From Gnetum montanum (taxonomy: Eukaryota; Streptophyta; Gnetopsida; Gnetales; Gnetaceae), in the NCBI GenBank assembly GCA_015680685.1, contig MNCI01006164.1, forward strand, positions 2,649 to 66,648: DNA of 64,000 nt, written 5' to 3'. The position numbers and the translations under genes were made by a program. Positions 22,439 to 33,920 of this stretch are shown here, one piece after another; the stretch's first letter is position 1, and every line of letters begins with the position of its first letter. Under the pieces are notes generated by a model. That model did no database searches. It was not told where the DNA came from and saw only the letters and a list, made by a program, of their open reading frames with translations.

Positions 22439-23605
22439 CCATTACCATGGCCTCTCAGTTATTCTACCTTTTTGTTTTTTTCACATTTTTTATTTTCAAA
22501 TTTTTTTTAATTTTATACCATTTTTAGTACCTTTTAACTTTCCTGATTATTTTACACTTTCTTATATATTTTACTTTATTTTGTTTCCTTTTGTTCAAGT
22601 GTGGTATTTTCTCTTTTTTACTAATAAATCTACTTTATTATCACAACACACAATGCTGCTGTTGTTGTTTACTAATGACGGTTTATGCTTAATGTGTGAT
22701 TGTCGATGTTTGGTTTCTATTTTTGAACTCTAATGTCTAATGACTTTGACATGGTTTATTTTTCATGGAACAGGCAGTGAATCCACATCATCTGCCCATC
22801 CAATGAACTCTATGGTTTTCCTTGTTCTAGGAATTTGAAGTCCCTTCCATTAAAAGAAACTTTTAATCAATCGATGACCTAGGTAGTTTTGGAATTAGGA
22901 AGGATCCAAAGGTTTGTAAAAGGTATGACTTTAAGGGGACTTAATACTCTTTGTACTCTTCTTCTTGCTTGAGTGCGTGAGTTTTTTTTGTGGACTTCTT
23001 ACCATTCCATACCACCCAATGATGGGAAGACAAATAACATCATTGCATGGTGTGGTTCCCATCATTCAAAGAAAAAAAAATGGGAGTTCAAAGCACATCC
23101 CTTTGACATGAATAAGTCCTTGCATGGTGTGGCTCCCATTTCAAAAAGAAAAAAAAAAGAGAAAGAAAAAAACTATGGGAATTCAAAGAACACCCCTTAG
23201 ACAAACAAAACGGCTACAAGCACTACTTATGGAACTCAAAAGACATGCACCTATGCCTTAAGCTTGCCTCTAACTAAGGCTCTCTCTCTCTCTCTCTCAC
23301 TTCCTACTCCTCTCTCTCCTCTTTGTGGAATGGGGTTGTTTTGTGGAAGCACTCTTGTGTCTCAAGTGGGTACACCAACGTACAAAGATTCAAATGTTAT
23401 AGGAAGGACCTTACATCATACATACAACTTTTCTTTTTGGTACAACGAAAATTTACCATCCTTTAACCCCAAAAAATGGTTGCTAATCAACATCCAATAA
23501 ATAAAGCTTTGCCATCCTTCTAGCTTCCATTAGGCTCTTATTTCATTTCCAAACTAATTCAAAATTTCTCATTTTCCATATGTGAAAAATTGGCTCAAAC
23601 AACTA

Positions 23606-23700
23606 CATCAACGTAGTCTTGTCAACATAGTGTGATTTGTCAACATAGCCCCATTGATGCATCCTCATCAATGTAGTAGAAAAAATCTAATATAACTATA
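23606..23700 (+). promoter_or_regulatory. Putative internal U3-like promoter before ORF3 of element E
   Basis: The block at 23606-23682 resembles the U3 of the element's own 3' LTR (27206-27270). Both contain catcaacg, gtcaaca, gccccat or ccccat, atcctcatcaatg or atccccatcaatg in the same order, about 75 percent alike by eye over 40 bp. An AT-rich stretch (ctaatataactat) follows at about 23688-23700, some 150 bp before a splice donor. Activity is inferred. Confidence 0.45.
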
Positions 23701-23840
23701 GAACTTAGATGTTTTTGCACCATTTCTTTCAAACACAAGAGGAGTTCTTCAATTTCTCTAAGTCCAAGTACCTTCTAAGAGCCATAACTCTCAAATTGCT
23801 AACCTGATTCTTGCCATTTTTCGTTCTAAAGCAACTGGAG

Positions 23841-24092
23841 GTAAGCTTTTTTCAAAACCTTTTTTGCAATTTTTCTAACTCCCCAAGGTTTATCCATTAA
23901 AATAATATTAAATTAATCATCCTAAGTGGGTTAGACTTAACAAACAAATTTTGGTAGCCAATAATTAAAATAATATAACTTTCCAAGATTACAAACAAGC
24001 CTAAGTGTAAATTAATTTAGTAAGAAAGGTATTGAAGAGCCTAATAGTTATAAAATAAATAGGTAATATTGGGGTTACGTTTGTGATCATAG
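23841..24092 (+). other. Putative leader intron of ORF3, element E
   Basis: CTGGAG|GTAAGCTTTTTT at 23840/23841 is a strong 5' splice site, and GTGATCATAG ends at 24092 directly before the ORF3 ATG. Predicted intron 252 bp. Equivalent pairs occur in elements I (308 bp) and F (304 bp). Confidence 0.55.
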
Positions 24093-26941
24093 ATGGCACC
24101 AAAGAAAGGACCACAAGTAGGAGGACCCTCCCAGCTTAGAGAAAAGCATCCAACAAAAGGCAAAGACCAACAAAAACAACCACAACAACCTCAAGAGTAA
24201 GTGGCCGAAGCAACCCATGTGACAAGACCTTTTCAGGAGGAGCTCGAAGTAGAATTTGTCTAATAGATTCCCATAGCAGAAACATGTTAGTCCATGTAGG
24301 ATGAAGTGCCTAGGCCAAGGCCTGACCTTGAAGTTATCCTCATAGAGGCCTTCCTAGAGTGGATCAAAAGTGATGAGATTCAAAGTTCTATTCTTTAAGA
24401 ATTGAACTTTGGATCCTTCTTGGAGTTGGCACTTGAAGATGATCACACCCAATTACAAGGGTCTCCCATGTGGTCCATTTTTTCCACCAGTGGAGAATGG
24501 TATATGGGGGAGATCTACCTATTCTGAGACAACTAACAAAAAGACATAATCATGAAAATCAAAGACATCACCATCTCCTACTTAGTTGAAGCCATTGTAG
24601 AGGTCCTTAATTTTCCTAATGCTAGGGCAAAGTTGGCAAAAATCTCTATCCAAGTGGACCTTGAAGCCAAAAAGAAATGGATCTAGCATTGCTATGGAAA
24701 GGACTATAAAAAGTATAGTGCACTCATGAAGGTGGAGCATGCCTATTTCAAAATTGTAGCCTATCACCTAAACCCAATGGGAAGGCCAAGTAAGGTAACT
24801 GTCTTCTCTGCCTATGCATGCATTGCTCTAAGTGGAAATTACCTATTAACCTTTCCCATCTTATCTATCTGGAGATAAAGAAGTGCTTCGAAGAGAATGA
24901 AAAGGAAAGGAAGACACTTCCATTTTCATCTCTCATCCAAGAACTATGCAAAAGTGGAGGCATATCATGCTACATCCATGATGTGGTTTTACGTGCTCTT
25001 GCCACATCATGGTCGGAGATGATAAAGGACAAGGCAATAGCCAAGTTATAGGAAGAGGAGAGGCCACCACTACCACCACCTACAAGAGAAACTACATCAA
25101 AGATGCTTGTAGTTGCAAAAAGGCTTTGAAAGCTTTTGGAGCAACAGCAACAACAACAACAACAAGGATCAATAGGTGGTGGGGAGCCATTGGTTTATCA
25201 TCTATCCTAAGCCATCTTAATAAGGTCACTAAGACCATCAATTAACTAGATCAAGAAACCACCCCATTTTTCTCAACTCGAAGGGGCTAGGCACTCATGA
25301 GATCAAATCCAATTACCTAAGAGATCATGGTATCCATCCCTAGATAAACATTTCTTAAAAACTTAGGGAATGTCATGACTCTCTCTATCACATTAGAGGA
25401 GGATGAAGGGATGATCATCCTATTCATGCAGCACAAAGGCCAAGAGAAAATGGTGGAAGTGGTGGTTGATAGGGTAGCTAAATCCCTAAATATTCCTGTG
25501 ATAGCCATGCTAGAAATTACCATGATGATGGACATCCAAACTTCTGTAGGAGTAGGGAGTAGTTAGTTAAGCACTGCCTAACATAAAGAACTATTGGAAT
25601 GACTAGTGGGAGTTGGGCAATTACTTCTAGAGATCTTTGATCTTCTAGATGAATTCAATGCTACACAATCGAAGATGCTTGAGATGAAGGGAAAACTACT
25701 AATTTCCAACACTCAATTGAAGGTATCCATCACTGAGAATCAATGGTTGGCTATTGAGGTTATGGAGTTGTAGGCTCGTTTATTTGACCCCATCATTATC
25801 ATGCCAAATCTCATAAAGAATGAAGATATTCAACAACTTCAGCATAGGTTATGAGATGTCAAAAATGTGAAGGAGGTAGTGATATTTGATGTGTTCTTGT
25901 CAGAGGCCATGATATTTAACATAAAAAAGGACTTGTTACAAGTCTACAAAGAAAGCTTGGTCTTAACCAAAGATATCCATTTCTTAAAAAATGTTGAGCA
26001 ATAGAAGGACCAGATGCTTGATTTTGTTCACCAATAGCAAGAGAAGCTAGCCAAGGTTAACCTTGATTTTAGGAGGTTGGTAGTACAAAAAAAATCTCTC
26101 AATGGAGGAAGTCCATGAGCTTTACCAAAAGACAACTATTGAGGTAGCTACCTAGAAGAACAAGGCCCTAAAATTTGAACAAGTAAAGAATCATTATAGG
26201 GACTAGGCTAGACTTCTTAAAGAAGTCAATGAGAAAGAAATCTAACTAGTGAAGGAAAAGATGAATGAGGCTCTCTAGCAACTCCAACAAAGAGGAAACA
26301 TGTGGCAGCCTATCTTTGATGCATTAAATGTGTACAACAATGCTAAAATCTACCTAAAGGAGTTGTAGATTAACAAAATGATAGAATACATGGAGCTTGC
26401 CAACCTCCACTATGAAAACCTAACTATGCTAATAGTGGAAAGACCAAGAACCAAATTGGAGAATCAGATGATTAGTTTATACCTCTTGTATGAAGTGAAA
26501 TTCAATCATCACAAGGAAACAAAACAATAGTTGAAGATAGCCAACACAAAACTTGAAGTTCTCAAAAGTAAATTCATTGATCAATGATCCATCACTAAGA
26601 ACTTGGCCTGAAGGATGAATGATTACTATGAAATGTAGAATGTGGTAAAGACATTCAACATCAAACATAAAAAATTCACAATATGGTTTGTCAAAATAAA
26701 GGAGTTATTTTCTTCAATGTCATGCTCTTGGGAAATTCCTACTCCAACCCACATTAATGAAGCCATGTGAATTACCTACGATCCACAGGGTAAGGAAGAA
26801 AATATGAAAGCATTACTGGATGCTTTTAAACTTCCATCGATAATAGCAGCTATATCAAGTTAGCCTTAGCCACCACCAACACTAGAACTTGTTAAAGAAC
26901 CTTCAACATCACAAGAGCCTCCACCTCCACGCACTATTTGA
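24093..26941 (+). pseudogene. ORF3 of element E
   Basis: About 950 codons with stops and shifts. The N-terminus is K/Q/P-rich (MAPKKGPQVGGPSQLREKHP). A middle region resembles the other copies (VEHAYFKIVAYHLNPMGRPS at about 24735; LSHLIYLEIKKCFEENEKER and LPFSSLIQELCKSGGI at 24850-24970). A glutamine run follows (EQQQQQQQQG, about 25138-25166). Long heptad-rich, probably coiled-coil segments span about 25600-26580 (MIEYMELANLHYENLTML). A proline-rich tail ends SQEPPPPRTI then TGA (26939-26941). I see no catalytic motif, signal peptide or membrane span. Its place after pol resembles env-like ORFs of some plant elements, but the content does not. Function unknown. Confidence 0.75.
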
Positions 26942-27180
26942 GAATTTACCATGTCTTTGGCATTTCTACAAGTGGTTTCTAAAAATTTTTTTTGAAGTGT
27001 CTAATTTTATTGTAATGGATACTAATGGATATAATTTGTCACTCAACGTTAGTAGATTCAGTTAGTCTATATGTGTGTTTGTTTGGTAGTTAATAAATTC
27101 AATACTTCCTCAAATTTTATAGGAAATTCGATCCTACTTTTGTTCACTCAAGGATGAGTTTTCAGTTAGTCATCAAAGTA

Positions 27181-28058
27181 TGATTAGTCATAATTAGAAA
27201 GGTTGCATCAACGAGCATGCGTCAACACAACCCCATCGATGTATCCCCATCAATGCATGGTTAGATGTGTTGATGCTGATGCAGGAAAAGACTATATAAT
27301 TGCAACTACCACCTACATTTATGAAATTTTAGATTCATAGCATAGCGAAGCCCTTATAATTTAGTTTCTTTAGAGTTAGAATATTTTTCCTCTTAGTGCC
27401 TACATTATGAATTAAAGAGATTGTACAATGCTTTATTTGAACATCATGTACCTTAATGCTTTAGCATGAACAACAATAAAGTCAAGATTTCTAATATGCA
27501 CTGTTGCACTTGATTATTTTACTCTTTCCTATTTGCACTTTACTTTTAATGCAAATTACATTCATGGTTTTAATTAGTTAAATACTTAACCATAAATATG
27601 GAAGTATGACCACTTTGAGCATGATGTATTACACTTGGTAATCTGAGTAGTGGCCATTTGGTACACCTAGTAATAGCGACTTGGTAACCCAACAACACTA
27701 ATACTAATTCAAGATGTGTATGGTAGGTGGGAATAGTTACTTGATGTTAGGATACTTAGTTATTAGATTAGCTAAGTATTTAAATAATTGAAAAAACTTC
27801 ATTTACTCATTTAGCCATTAAGATAAGAAAATATATAAAAATACTTATAAAAATAAATATCACGAGCCTTAACTCACATTTAACCATACATACTCATAAC
27901 ACAAGTGTGATTTAGGAATGCAACGACCATACAACCCCTTGCTTCATAGTTTAAGACTATATGCAAACTTAGGAACTAAGTCCATAAAATTTGACCAGAT
28001 CACTAGTGCACACTTGTGATTCATATGGTTGGACATAGGGGATACATACTGCTTATCA
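27181..28058 (+). repeat. 3' LTR of element E
   Basis: 878 bp from TGATTAGTCATAATT to GCTTATCA, preceded by a weak purine tract (CATCAAAGTA). A TATA-like CTATATAAT is at about 27291-27299. It aligns with the 5' LTR over its length but with many differences, including the U3 palindrome block. Confidence 0.82.
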
Positions 28059-29095
28059 AAAGGTTATTTTTATATTTTTTGTAAGTTGTATAATCTCTTT
28101 AAACTCATGGATTACATATTGAATTTTATTTTAATATTTTTATCAATGATGATAACAAATTGTGATTTCTTTATTTTAAGGTTTCTTCATATAAGCATTG
28201 GTTTGTAATCTATGTAGTTTTGAAGATATGAAGAAGTAGTTCCCTCTCTTTTTTTTTATTCAGTTCTCTATAATTTTATTTTTAAATGTATTCTTTATTA
28301 ATGAGTGAATTGTAGTTCATTAGTAATGACCTATGACCTAGTTTAATAGGTTACACTAAGCTATAGTATTATTTTTCCAGTTATCATATTAATCATCTTT
28401 GTTATTTTGGTGCTTTTATTTCATTTATAATAGGATGACATTAATAGCTTGGCTCACATGAATGTTTCATGTCATATAACATAATTCTTTTCCTCTTTTC
28501 TCTTTAAAAGATTAGAATGAAGTTTAGTTTATGTTGAAAAATCCATCTTTTTTCTTTTCTTTTTATTTTTCCCCCATTCCACATTATGGTGACTCATGTG
28601 AGTCCTTTAAAATAAAGTAATACAATTATGAAAAGAGTCTTTCCCACTATCCTTCCACCATCACATTACTTCCATTTCTTTCCTCATAGCAACAATAATA
28701 ATACTCAAAGTCTAACATCCACCTTCCTCCATTATATATATATATATAGTGAATGATTAATCTACCTAATGTTCTTAGCTACTAATTATCCTAAACCTAA
28801 CCTTTATCTATATATATTTAAAGCCCAAACATAATAATTATGAACATCTTAATTAGTTAACATCCCATTGATTAAATCCACTACAAAGACCTAAACATCC
28901 AACATTTGACTAAGAAATAGTGACTATAATACCAAAATGTCATATCAAGTATACCACGTTAGCATTACAGACCCTACATTTACTCCACATCCTCACTCGA
29001 TTTTTATCACAAATTTTGTAGAAAAATATATTCTTATCATACCACACACAATATATGCTAGCATAACATAGAGAGAGATTTGAAACAGAACTTCC
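28059..29095. other. AT-rich unique sequence, nothing recognised
   Basis: About 1 kb between element E and the pararetrovirus fragment. It contains T-rich stretches and a short TA microsatellite (about 28734-28748). I find no ORF, RNA or repeat that I can name. It is not the continuation of element C expected if E were a simple insertion. Confidence 0.5.
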
Positions 29096-32000
29096 ATGCT
29101 CATATTATTCACACCAAATTCCAAGAACTTAGTAGCACAAGCAGAGAAGGAACTAAGGGATGCTTGGAGGCAGAATGCTCAACTTCTTTGTAACCAATGC
29201 CTCTTAGTCTACCAAGGATATGTTTATATAGGAGAGGGAATTGCCTCTCGACTCTTCCTAATGCCATCCAACTCATACGCCGCTAGCATAGTGGATGCTA
29301 GCAAAGAGATAAGATTGAAATCTTATCTTTTACACTATAGTAAAACATCATTATTGATAATATTGGCGGACAACTTTATAGGACTATGACTAACAACTTT
29401 TACAGATCATCAGATGAGTTATTATTTGGTCCTTCTAAAGGAGATTCTCCATTATCAAACCATTCTGGAGGATCTTCATATCTTGGAGATAGGGGTTCAC
29501 CAAGGAGGTATTCTATTTCTTCATATCTACCATGATGAGCATAATTTTTGATTCTTGGGTCTATCATCTTTAGATTAAGAGTTTTGGGAGTTACTTCATA
29601 TTGTTTGCAACATTCAGTAATATCACAATTGTTGCTGGTATCGACATCTTAGTAGAATGCTTCTTCCTAGGGTTTACTCCAGTTGATCCTTTTACTGATC
29701 AAAGATATTAAGAAATAAAGAGACGTCATTATATTAAGCAAAATACCAATTTCAGGCATGGTGAAGGTCATAAAGTAGATAGTCTTCATGATAATCATTA
29801 CTTTGTTGAAATAAATGCTTGGGATAGGAATTTGAATAACAAACTAGAGAATGACCAAACTTACCCCACCAATCCTAAAATAATTCATCAGGATTAAAGC
29901 CTCCCCATGGGTTCATATCAATTTTATACATATGGTATGGACTTGGTTGATAATAAGGCCATTTAAACATGTTGTTAAGAGTTTGTTCACCAAAATTTAG
30001 TTGGCATAACTGAATAAAAGTGACATTAGGGATTCTAGGTAGGTCTTCCAAATGTGGAACAAAATTTTTTGAATAAGGGAAGAAGGGATGTATTCTGTGA
30101 GAAAAGTGACAAGGTTCTCAAAATTCCTTGCATTTGAAGTTTTAATTTGTCCTTGTTCAAGAAGAGGCATGTATGACTCCATGGTTTCGCAAGATCTTAG
30201 AAGTCTAGATAATCTGAGACTCCACCCTTCTACAACTAACAAATCTGTGTACAACATAAAAGTAAAACAAAAATTTTAATTAGTGAGATGGTATTCTTAG
30301 GTTAAAAAGCTAGCTAAACTATTCTTTTTACCATTTATATATTTAGTACTGAAATCAAAATTAGCTAGATACAAAGCCCATCTAATTAATCTAGTATGAA
30401 CAACTTTATTAAGAGTTTTAGAACTAAGATATTTATCAAAATTCTTAAGATCACCTTTAACAATAAAATGGACATTCTGAAGAAATAGTCTAAATTTTTC
30501 TATACCCTTGACAATAGCTAATAGTTCCTTGTGGGTACTATGGTAATTTAATTGTGCATCAAAAACTTTACCTGAAGTGTACCTACAAATTCTAATTACA
30601 TTGTTCTTTTGTTATTTCAATGCAAAACCCCAGAATTTTGAGGAAGCGTTAGTTTCTAAAATTGATGTGCTATCAGTAGGCAATTGTAATTTTGAGAGAT
30701 TTTTGCATTGATGTTTTATTCGGACAACTGTATATGTATGTTCTTTACTCCAAAGAGAGGGATTCTAACTAAGTTGTTCATTTAACAACTTTCTATCCTT
30801 GCCAAGATCTTTGTAAAACCTTGATACATAATTTACGTAGCCTAAGAATCGTTGTAACTAGGTTTTATCTTTAAGTTCATCATGAAATTTTCTTATGGAT
30901 CCAAGGATGTGGTCTTGTAGTGTAATAGTACCTTGGGTGATCTATAATCCCAAGAATTCAATAGAATATTTTGCAAGTTGCATCTTTGTGGAAGATAGTA
31001 CTAGTATATTTTCATCTATTATTTTCTTAAACATTTATAGGTGTTTTAGATGTTGCTCCGGCTTTTTACTCATGACTAAAATATCATCTATATAAACCAC
31101 AATAAAAGGATACTTATTAAATATCTTATCATTACAATTCTAAAAGATGGATGGTGTGGTTTTTATTCCGAAAGTTAAGATTGTCCATTCATATAATCCT
31201 CCAAGGATGATTAAAGTAATTTTCCACAGATCTTGTGGTTCTACTTGGACTTGCTAGAAACTAGATTTTAAGTCAAACTTTGAATATATATTTGTGTGGA
31301 GGAGTCTTTGAAATAAATCATTCTTGTTGGGAATAGGATGTTGGACTAGTTCTATGAGGTCGTTTAGTGGTTTGTAATTGACTACTAACCTCTTCTTATC
31401 TTGTACTTGTTCTACTCTTTTGTTTACGTAAAAAGCTATGTAGGAAAACATACTTTTAAATGGATTGTATGAGCTTTTTACTTAAGAGAGTATGGATCTC
31501 TTCATCACATTCCTTCTTGAGGCTTGGTGGCATTCCTATGTGATGTGCTTTGGCCTTAACTTTTATGTTCTCCTTGAATTCTATTATGCATCAATGTTCT
31601 TTCTTATGTCTAAATGTTGTTGGATCATCACTAGCTAATTTTAATAATTTTTATTTTATGTTATTAAACCTCTCTTCTAATTTTTTGACACTATTTATGA
31701 CCCATTGAGTCTTCGCAGGGTTGTCCTCTTGCTTGAAATCTACTTTTGTAAAGGTTTTGTCTTGAAAACCTTTCTCCTGCTAGCAATACGTCAAACTTCC
31801 CTTTTGTGCAAGGCTCTAGTTCTTGGAGATTATTTGTTCCTATGAGAAGATCATAAGAATTAATCTCACAATAATAGACTTTTAAGTAGAGAATTTTACC
31901 TTGCATGTTTCAGATAAGGATTGTAGCTTTGTGTTCCATTACTACTTTATGGGTCTTGAAGGTAACAAAAGACTTTTCTTTCTTTTCCTAGAATGAGATG

Positions 32001-32150
32001 GTATAATGTTCCATCTAGCAAGTGAAACCTTTGCTCCACTATTGATTAGTGCATCAATGGGGTATGGCTTGTACCCTTCAAATTTTATAAAAAATGTACA
32101 TATAGAAAGCTTAGGATATCCTACTATTATTGTTAACTAAATTAATGGGA
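29096..32150 (-). pseudogene. Endogenous pararetrovirus (Caulimoviridae) pol fragment
   Basis: Protease, reverse transcriptase and RNase H of an integrated plant pararetrovirus, read leftward and broken by stops. Protease motif INSGA near 32057-32031 and a LLIGTNNLQEL segment in 31906-31691. RT: AFYVNKRVEQ, LVVNYKPLND, HPIPNKNDL and YSKFDLKSSF at 31451-31254, then the catalytic YIDD (31094-31083). RNase H: NASSKFWGFALK near 30650, KELLAIVKGIEKF near 30500. Downstream (about 29990-29400) come an unassigned C-terminal reading (NPWGGFNPDELF) and a promoter-like block. No coat or movement protein was found and no integrase, as expected for this family. It is a fossil copy and cannot encode a whole virus here. 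Confidence 0.8.
29217..29330 (-). promoter_or_regulatory. Promoter-like block of the pararetrovirus fragment
   Basis: On the minus strand, downstream of pol, where caulimovirids carry their pregenomic promoter. A TATATAAAC box lies at 29230-29222. Upstream are two short perfect inverted repeats: GATAAGAT/ATCTTATC (29308-29327) and GCTAGCAT/ATGCTAGC (29282-29302). I did not find a clear initiator tRNA-Met primer site. Confidence 0.45.
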
Positions 32151-32170
32151 CTCACATGTGTCTCTTCTTG

Positions 32171-32280
32171 ATATTTTTGTCTCTGGTAACTATCATCGAT
32201 GTTCCTGGTAACTATCATCGATGTTCCTTTGGCTGGTATTTTTGTCTCTGGTAACTATCATCGATGTTCCTTTGGCTGGG
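32171..32280 (+). repeat. Short tandem repeats (ctggtaactatcatcgatgt, three copies)
   Basis: Copies begin at 32183, 32205 and 32248; the outer two also share the flanks tatttttgtct and ttggctgg. Immediately downstream (32281-32360) is a GC-rich patch (ggtgcgtgtctggggggtta) that stands out from the AT-rich surroundings. The reading frame here resembles no protein I know. Confidence 0.8.
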
Positions 32281-32360
32281 TTGACCTTTGTGTGCGGTGC
32301 GTGTCTGGGGGGTTATGGGGTTTGCTGGTGGAGTGCTGCGGTGACGTTGTTTCCCTCCTC

Positions 32361-33800
32361 ATTGAGGGTGGGTCCTGGCCTTCTTTTTATTTTCAGTAAT
32401 TTAATCTCGAACATTTCTGAAAACTCTAATTCTTATTATGAAACTGAAATGTTTTTTATTATAATTATCTAATCCACCAGTGGAACTTGTAAGAAATAAT
32501 GTTAATTTATAAGATCCTCTCAGTCAAGTCAATTCATAGGGATATATACAAGGATATATATATAGTATTGCCAAACCTGGCATTGCTCAAGCTAACACAT
32601 TGATAAGAACAATTTAATAATAAACCTGCTACAGAAAAAGGTACTGGGACACTAAAGGTATGTGTGTTGAGCAGCTGGATCACTGAAATTGGAGGCACAA
32701 CTGTGCATCTTGGCAATAAGCAGTATAGTAAGTTTAAGCTTCACAATTTTACATTATTTTATAGAAAATAAATTTTTCAACTAATTTTGCATTATAAATA
32801 ACAAGCATAAGAAGGATTTTCCTAGGATAGCAGTTTGCTGGCTTCTATTCGAAGTTTTCCAGGGTAAAAACTATGGCCAAAGTAGGTCGCTATAACCTGA
32901 AACATGCTTTTCAAAATCCGTGTAAATACAAGCATGGAATAGAATTAAAATTTTAAAAAACAAAACTACAGTTATAGGATTTGTGGTATATACATGTAAG
33001 TTGTACTGCGATGCAAACAATTTCGTTGATCTATTATCAACCTTACATATGGACAGAGCGATAGAAGTCTATTGTTGCCTCGCATTGGCAAAATATGAAA
33101 TTAGATTAGCATTTAGATTCCAGTTTTCCTAGTATATAGTGTAAGGCTATCAAAAAGCAACAAGAGGCCATCAAAAGGCAATAAGAGCACATTAGCATGG
33201 TAGATATGAGAATGCTAATATGCATATTAAACATTAATCAAGGAAAGCAACATCAAATGTTTGGGGCGTGTCAAACATAAACCAAATAGTGCACCTTAAA
33301 CGGAAGAAGTAATAATTGATGTGGCTTTTGTTAGGCATGAATGCAAAACTTATGACACAATGTAGTTAGAATTAAGCTGGGATAATAATGATAAATCTAT
33401 AAATTGTGATTTTTAGGAAGAATTCTTGTGATTGTTACAGGCTGATTGGATAATCAAGTTCTCACCGTCCTTCCTTGATCCCTTGGTCATTTTAACGGCA
33501 ACTAAAACAGGTAAATGGATAAAACTCTCAAATTTCAGAAAGAACATTCAAGACATCTAAAACAGGTATACGGATATAATTCTAAAATTTGAGACAACAT
33601 TCTAGATTCAACAATTATAAATAAAAATAAAAATAAATAGCAAAGAATTCAAAGCTGTGGCTCTAAGCATTTATTGGCCTTGGCAGTAGGAAGATTTCGT
33701 GCTTATAACAACAGGTTGCGAAATGCAACAATAAACAACTTTCCTTGCAGTTTCAAAATTTCTAACACGATTTCTGCGGATATGTAAAACCCCCGAATGT
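32361..33800. other. AT-rich intergenic sequence downstream of the aminopeptidase gene
   Basis: No gene recognised. A stretch around 32560-32740 is less AT-rich and could be an old exon or element fragment, but I find no homology. Confidence 0.4.
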
Positions 33801-33801
33801 A

Positions 33802-33807
33802 TTTATT
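33802..33807 (-). terminator. Candidate polyadenylation signal (AATAAA) of the aminopeptidase gene
   Basis: Minus-strand AATAAA about 115 bp after the stop codon. Another AATAAA lies near 33669. The end of the 3' UTR cannot be fixed without transcripts. Confidence 0.45.
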
Positions 33808-33920
33808 CAGTGACCATTTCTGATGTACATAATATAAAACAGCTACTGAAGTTGTCTGCTAAACAAACATTTGATTCTCTGATGATTCATAAACATATTC
33901 TGAAGGACTAAAACTCTTAT

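Larger units (their letters stand above)
22439..24092 (+). other. Non-coding spacer between pol and ORF3 of element E
   Basis: No gene is evident. It begins with a T-rich tract (about 22455-22630). At about 23040-23205 there is an imperfect tandem repeat of roughly 80 bp (units starting catggtgtgg, each with a poly-A stretch and gggaattcaaag). A CT microsatellite lies at 23279-23300. The U3-like block and the leader intron listed separately complete it. Confidence 0.65.
15221..28058 (+). mobile_element. Ty3/Gypsy (Athila/Tat-type) element E, all parts present, decayed
   Basis: Order: 5' LTR (15221-16132), primer site, gag (16292-18719), pol (18720-22438), spacer with putative internal promoter and intron, ORF3 (24093-26941), 3' LTR (27181-28058). 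Total about 12.8 kb including a 166-base gap. The two LTRs differ clearly by eye, so the copy is old or recombinant. The left flank CCCTT and the right flank AAAGG are not a target duplication. The left flank lies in gag of element C; the right flank is unrelated AT-rich DNA. Confidence 0.85.

Noticed and set aside
29096-29389. 97-codon plus-strand ORF
   Set aside because: It is antisense to the pararetrovirus promoter region, covers the TATA block, and resembles no protein I know.
32199-32472. Small plus-strand ORFs as a gene
   Set aside because: They start inside the tandem motif, have no recognisable domain, and have no supporting splice or promoter context.
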